DNA from: Rugalucina vietnamica
Taxonomy: Eukaryota > Mollusca > Bivalvia > Lucinida > Lucinidae
Assembly: GCA_964017185.1 (NCBI GenBank)
Contig: OZ024884.1
Location: 12,501,548 to 12,565,547 of the forward strand
Length of the DNA stretch: 64,000 nt
Reading direction: 5' to 3'
The notes under the pieces are model-generated. The model saw only the letters and a program-made list of their open reading frames with translations. It did no database searches and was not told the origin of the DNA. The first letter of the stretch is position 1, and each line of letters starts with the position of its first letter. This document shows positions 34,701 through 40,700 of the stretch, piece by piece. A program made the translations under genes and the position numbers.

Positions 34701-37700
34701 ATTGGAACCGCCTCGTCGATGCGGTTCTAACGAGTACCCACAATCTATGTTTTGAACCAAAAATAAGAAAAAAAATTAAGTATACCCCTGCATACCCCAG
34801 TTTTTATGTCTCCCCCCGACAGGGTCGGGAGACATATTGTTTTTCCCCGTGCGTCTGTCTGTCCGTCCGTCCGTCTGTCCGTCACAAATCGTGTCCGCTC
34901 TATAACTTGAAAACCGTTAAAGATTTTTCAATGAAACTTGGTACACTTGTAAACCACGACGAGACGATGTGTCATGCACAAGAACCATAACTCTAGCTTG
35001 AGTATTTTTGGAGTTATTTCCCTTTGATTATTTTCGATACAATTTCGTGTCCGCTGTATAACTTGAAAACTGTTTAAGATTTTTCAATAAAACATGGTAC
35101 ACTTATTAAGCATGATCAGACGATGTGTCATGCACAAGAACCATAACTCTGGCTTGAGTATTTTATGAGTTACTTCCCTTTGATTATTTTCCATACAATT
35201 TTGTGTCCGCTTTATAACTCGAAAACCGTAAGAGTTATTTCAATGAAACTTGGTACACTTATAAAGCACGATGAGATGATGTGTCATGCTAAAGAACCAT
35301 AACTCTGGCTTGCATATCTATGGAGTAATTTCCCTTTGATTATTTTTCCATACAATTTCATGTCCACTCTGTAACTTGAAAACCATGAGAAATATTTCAA
35401 TGAAACTTGGTACACTTATAAAGCATGATGAGATGATGTGTCATGCTAACGAACCATAACTCTTGCTTGCATATCTTTGGAGTTATTTCCCTTTGATTAT
35501 TTTTCATACAAATTTGTGTCTGCTCTATAACTAAAAAACCATTAGAGTTTTTTCAATGAAACATGGTACACTTATAAAGCATGATGAGATGATGTGTCAT
35601 GCACAGGAATCATTACTCTTGCTTTCATATCTTTGGAGTTATTTCCCTTTGATTATTTTCCATACAATTTTGTGCCCGCTCTTGAACTTGAAAACTGTAA
35701 GAGATATTTCAATGAAACTTGGTACACTTATAAACAGAATGACAGGATATGTGGTGCACAAGAACTATAACTCTTGCTTGCATATTTTGGACATGCACGT
35801 AGAAAGGGGGGAGACATCAGTTTTCACATAGAAAACAAATTCTAGTACTATATAAAAGTGGGGTTTAAGAAGGTATTTATTGCACAGATGTGTTTTTCTG
35901 ATGCATTTGATAACTTTTGTGTGATTTTTTATTTTAAATAATGAGGCCATGTTTTGAAAAAAATATGGATTGTTTGCTGTGACCCATTAATCATAAAGTT
36001 TAAATTAAACAAGCAAACTTTATAACAAACTGACTAAAATATTATTTGTTTGAATTGGTGCTTAACATCCCAGTCAACAGCTATGGTCATGACGGGACGT
36101 TGCCTCCATTTTATGGGAATTTTATCCAAAATGAGGATGTCATGAAATTCAACAAGTGCTCTAGTAAGCCACCGAGGCTTTCAGTGTATGGATAGTTTGA
36201 CTTGAACCACTTTTCCTTTGCCAGTAATCCAATGGTCAGTCAGTAGCATATTAGCTTTGCCGGGAGGCACAAACAGTCCTTTTATTTCTTTAGGCCCCAA
36301 TGGGCAGGGCAAAATTTGATGTAGCACTGTAGTTTGCACTGCAAAACTGTGTAGACACTAGACCCTGATCAATTAACTTTGGTACTGTTAGCTAGATTTA
36401 TTTAACCATAAATCAAGGCAAATGTTGTCTCAAGTATGAGTCAAATGGGGTCAGCATTCACCAACAGAGAGATTGATTAAAACATTATGGTAAATTTACC
36501 CAATTTTATCAATATGTTTAGAATGGGATAAGGCTGAAATGATTCTGTACTATGAAGAGGTATCCTGAGTGCCTTCATTCCAGAGAAAATACCTTGTCTT
36601 AGTCAGAGCTAACGGTGTTGGTCGGCGATCACTAAAAGAGAGATTGATAAAAAATTATGGTCAATTTACCCAATTTTAACAATGTTTTCAGAGTGGGATA
36701 AGGCTGACATGATCCTATATAAGCAAGTAGCCAGGATGCCACCCTTTCAAAGAAAATCACTCGTCTTAGTCGGAGCCATCGGGGTCGGTCAGCGATGGCT
36801 AAAAATGAGATTAATAATATCTGATCATTTTAAAATATTTTAACAATAATTTCAGAATGGGACAAAGCTGATATGATCCTATATGAAGAAGTTGCCAGGA
36901 TGCCACCATCCCAAAGAAAATCACTCGTCTTAGTCATAGCCAACGGGGTCGGTCAGCGATCGCTAAAGGAGAGATTGATAATATCTGATCATTTTAGCAT
37001 ATTTTAACGATAATTTCAAAATGGGACAAAGCTGACATAATTCTGTATGAAGAAGTAGCCAGGATGCCTAATCACTTGTCTTAGTCGGAGCCAACGGGAT
37101 CAGTCAGCTATCACTAAAGGAGAGATTGATAATATCTGATCATTTTAGCATATATTAACGATAATTTCAGAGTGGGACAAAGCTGACATGATTCTGTATG
37201 AAGAAGTAGCTAGGATGCCGCCATTCCAAAGAAAATCTCTGGTCTTAGTCGGAGCCAACGGGGTCGGTCGGCGATCCCTGAAGGAGAGATTGATAAAGTC
37301 TGACCCACAAAGATTTGGGGGTGCCATGCCTCGTAAGTACCTCTTTAATACTCGTAAGTACCTCTTTAATATCTTACAAACATCCAAGGTCTGAAAAATT
37401 ATAGTTCTAAGTTCAGAAATATGCACAATAACTTAAGTTTTGCTATCCTATGTGACTGAATGACCTTGTTTATTTCTGACTTTGTTTGAGACCTCAATCA
37501 CAGGTTTCCTCTTAACATGGCTGAAGGGCTTAAGCGCAGGGGTCCAGTTACTGGGCTCTACGGCGAAAAATATCGCCAAAAGTTGTGAGATTTCGCCTTA
37601 TGTAACCTTGAAAGAGAAGTCGACTTCGCCCTGTTTTTTTCAGATTTCAAAAGTTTACTTTCGATTTTGATCACAGTGATTCACTTGTTTGATTGTATAC

Positions 37701-40700
37701 AGCTCTCGAATAACACCATCTTCGCCCACGGCGACACAGCTGATTGTCAAGTGACATTAAACAGATAACCTTTATTGATTAATCCCTATGCAATTATCGA
37801 ATAATTGCCGCACCTCAAGTTCGATCATTAATTCACGGCGACATGGCAAGTGTCAGCTGAAGCGTCACCAATGCTGATTGGCTAATTAGCGTCACGTGTC
37901 GAAAGCAACTTTGACAAGGGGCAGTTCAGAGGGCGGAGTCATAAATTATTGACTAGAAGACACGCTTCTGTGATATAATAACTGCAAATCATCTACTGTT
38001 CAAGTCTGTTGGCCTTTGAACTAGACTTTGGGAGAAACGGTCGCCGTGAAACTGTTTCGTTTTTATGAGCAAAATATGTTACAACTATCTATTAGCCGCA
38101 TTTTTAACATTCAATATGCCTGAAATTGTGTTTCCTGGCAAAAATCCTGATTCAAATGCATTTTCCAGACTTAAATTGCCAAAGAAACGCTGTATTTTTA
38201 CGTTGAATTTTCTGCCATAAACGCTATTGTTGTATTATATTATCCTCCTTTAGTGGCACACCTCAAACTGGACTCTCATAGAGACTTACTTACAGGGACT
38301 AGTATAATAATAATGCCTCACCCATCAATGTATTTACACGCAACTCATAGATGTTGACCCCTCTCTGTCCTCTCCCCACCACGTGCCCTATCCCCCCCCC
38401 CCCCCCCCCCCAAAAAAAAAAAAAAAAAAAAAAATTATGATTTAATGAGAAAAAACAAAACCAATATAAATGAATATAAATGTTACTTGGGCCACTGGAA
38501 CTTAATTAAATCTTAGGAAATGAGTGTCCGGCACTGAAAGGGGCCATCAATCTTTATCGATGAGTAGTCAAAGTCACTTCTCTCTGATGTCTCAAACTTC
38601 TCCCTGTTTGGGCTGGAAGGAGAAGTCACTTCTCCCTGTTGTCATGGGCTAGCAGGACCCCTGTTAAGTGAGAGTATCAAGTTTTCCGAGTACCCTTGAC
38701 TTTAAATTGTTTGCAAGCCATAAAAAATCAACATCTTTAAATATGTTTTTTATTCAATGATATTTGCATACCATATCATTTTTTGTCAATTTATTTTTCC
38801 CCAAGTATGTTAATTTATTTAGTAATTAAATTTATTTAGTAATTAAATCTATGACACTTAGGTTTATTATCGCACCTGCTTATAGCAGGGTGCGATATAG
38901 GAGTTCAAATTTCTGTCCGTTCGTCCGTTCGTTTGTTCGTCCGTCTGTCAACATTTACGTCGAAGTTTAGTTTTCTCGACATCAGTGATAGCTGCGAGTC
39001 TGAAACCTTGCATAGTAATTGTCCCTGACATACCCTTCAAGCACGCACCTTAACCTATATTTCACGGTCCACTGACTTTGAAAATTTTTACGTCGAAGTT
39101 TTGTCAACATTTACGTCGAAGTTTGGTTTTCTCGACATCAGAGGTAGCTGCAAGTCTGAAACCTTGCATAGTAATTGTCCTTGACATACCCTTCAAGCAC
39201 GCACCTTAACCCGGTGCCCTTGACCTATATTTCACGGTCCACTGACTTTGAAACTTTTTACGTTGAAGTTTGGTTTTCTCGACATCAGAGATAGCTGCAA
39301 GTCTGAAACCTTGCATAGTAATTGTCTTTGACATACCCTTCAAGCACGCACCTTAACCCGGTGCCCTTGACCTATATTTCACGGTCTTTTGACTTTGAAA
39401 ATTTTTACGTCGAAGTTTGATTTTCTCGACATCAGAGATAGCTGCAAGTCTGAAACCTTGCATAGTAATTGTCCTTGACATACCCTTTAAGCACGCACCT
39501 TAACCCGGTGCCCTTGACATATATTTCACGGTCCACTGACTTTGAAAATTTTTACGTCGAAGTTTGGTTTTCTCGACATCAGAGATAGCTGCAAGTCTGA
39601 CCATCCATACATATAAGCCTTAGTGGCTTGCTTAAATGGTTATATTTGAAGCACTTTTTGTATGACGTTACATCCTGATTTGGGGTAAAAGTCCCATAAA
39701 ATGGAGGCCACATCCCAACAGGACCATAGCTGTACACTTGGACGTTAAACAGTAATTCAAACAAACAAGAGTTTCTTTCCCTGGAAATTCCATTTACAGG
39801 TACAGTGGGTCACTTCTTTCATCTTGGCCACTTAATGTCATGAAAAGTGATGATTTAGGTCCCTATTCGGATTTTCTGACAGTTCTAGTTTGTTCTATTT
39901 ATAGATACATCCAGAGCTCCGAGAGAAGGCGAGGTTCATGGGAAAGGTTACTTCTTCACCGACCGAGAAACCATGGAATTGGATATCAAAAATGACAACT
40001 TCTTGGAATATGGAGAATTTAACGGGAACTTGTATGGCACAAAATTAGACACTATCGACAATGTGATACGATCAGGGAAAATGTGTGTCCTGGATGTTAA
40101 TCCTACTGTAAGTATCAAGTTGACCAAAAAAGGTATTTGTCGATCATTCAAATAAGAAAAAGAATCCATGATACTTTCTGTCTGGAAATGTTTGTGTCAA
40201 TGTAAACTTAGCTAAGATTTGTTATTTTGCTTCTTGAGTTCAAAGATTGTTCATATTACCTAAAAGCTTTAAAGCCTACAAAAGTAATTGCTTGAAAATT
40301 TAAAGACATATTTTTTTGTTAAATTGGAGTCAAAAGCCTTCTTGTACTTTTTTTTTAGAGTCTACATGTCTAATTGTTTTTCAGTCTCTAAAAGTGCTAA
40401 AGAATGCTGACTTTATGCCATACATAATCTTCATCGCGGCACCAAGTGCTGAGGCCCTCACCGTCATGTACGAGGAGGGTCGTAGGAAAGGAAAATTCAA
40501 GGGACGGTCGGGACCTGGAACAGTGGATGTCAGAACGGTAAATATTTTCATGATTTTAATGTTGGCTTAAACGATAGATTTCGTGAACAAAAAAGCTGAA
40601 AGTATGCAGATTGAAAACGTTTTATGTATAAGAGTTATTTTTATGCGATAATAATCAATGACTAGTATAGAAAGAAAAATTCAGAAAAAAATAGTTATCA

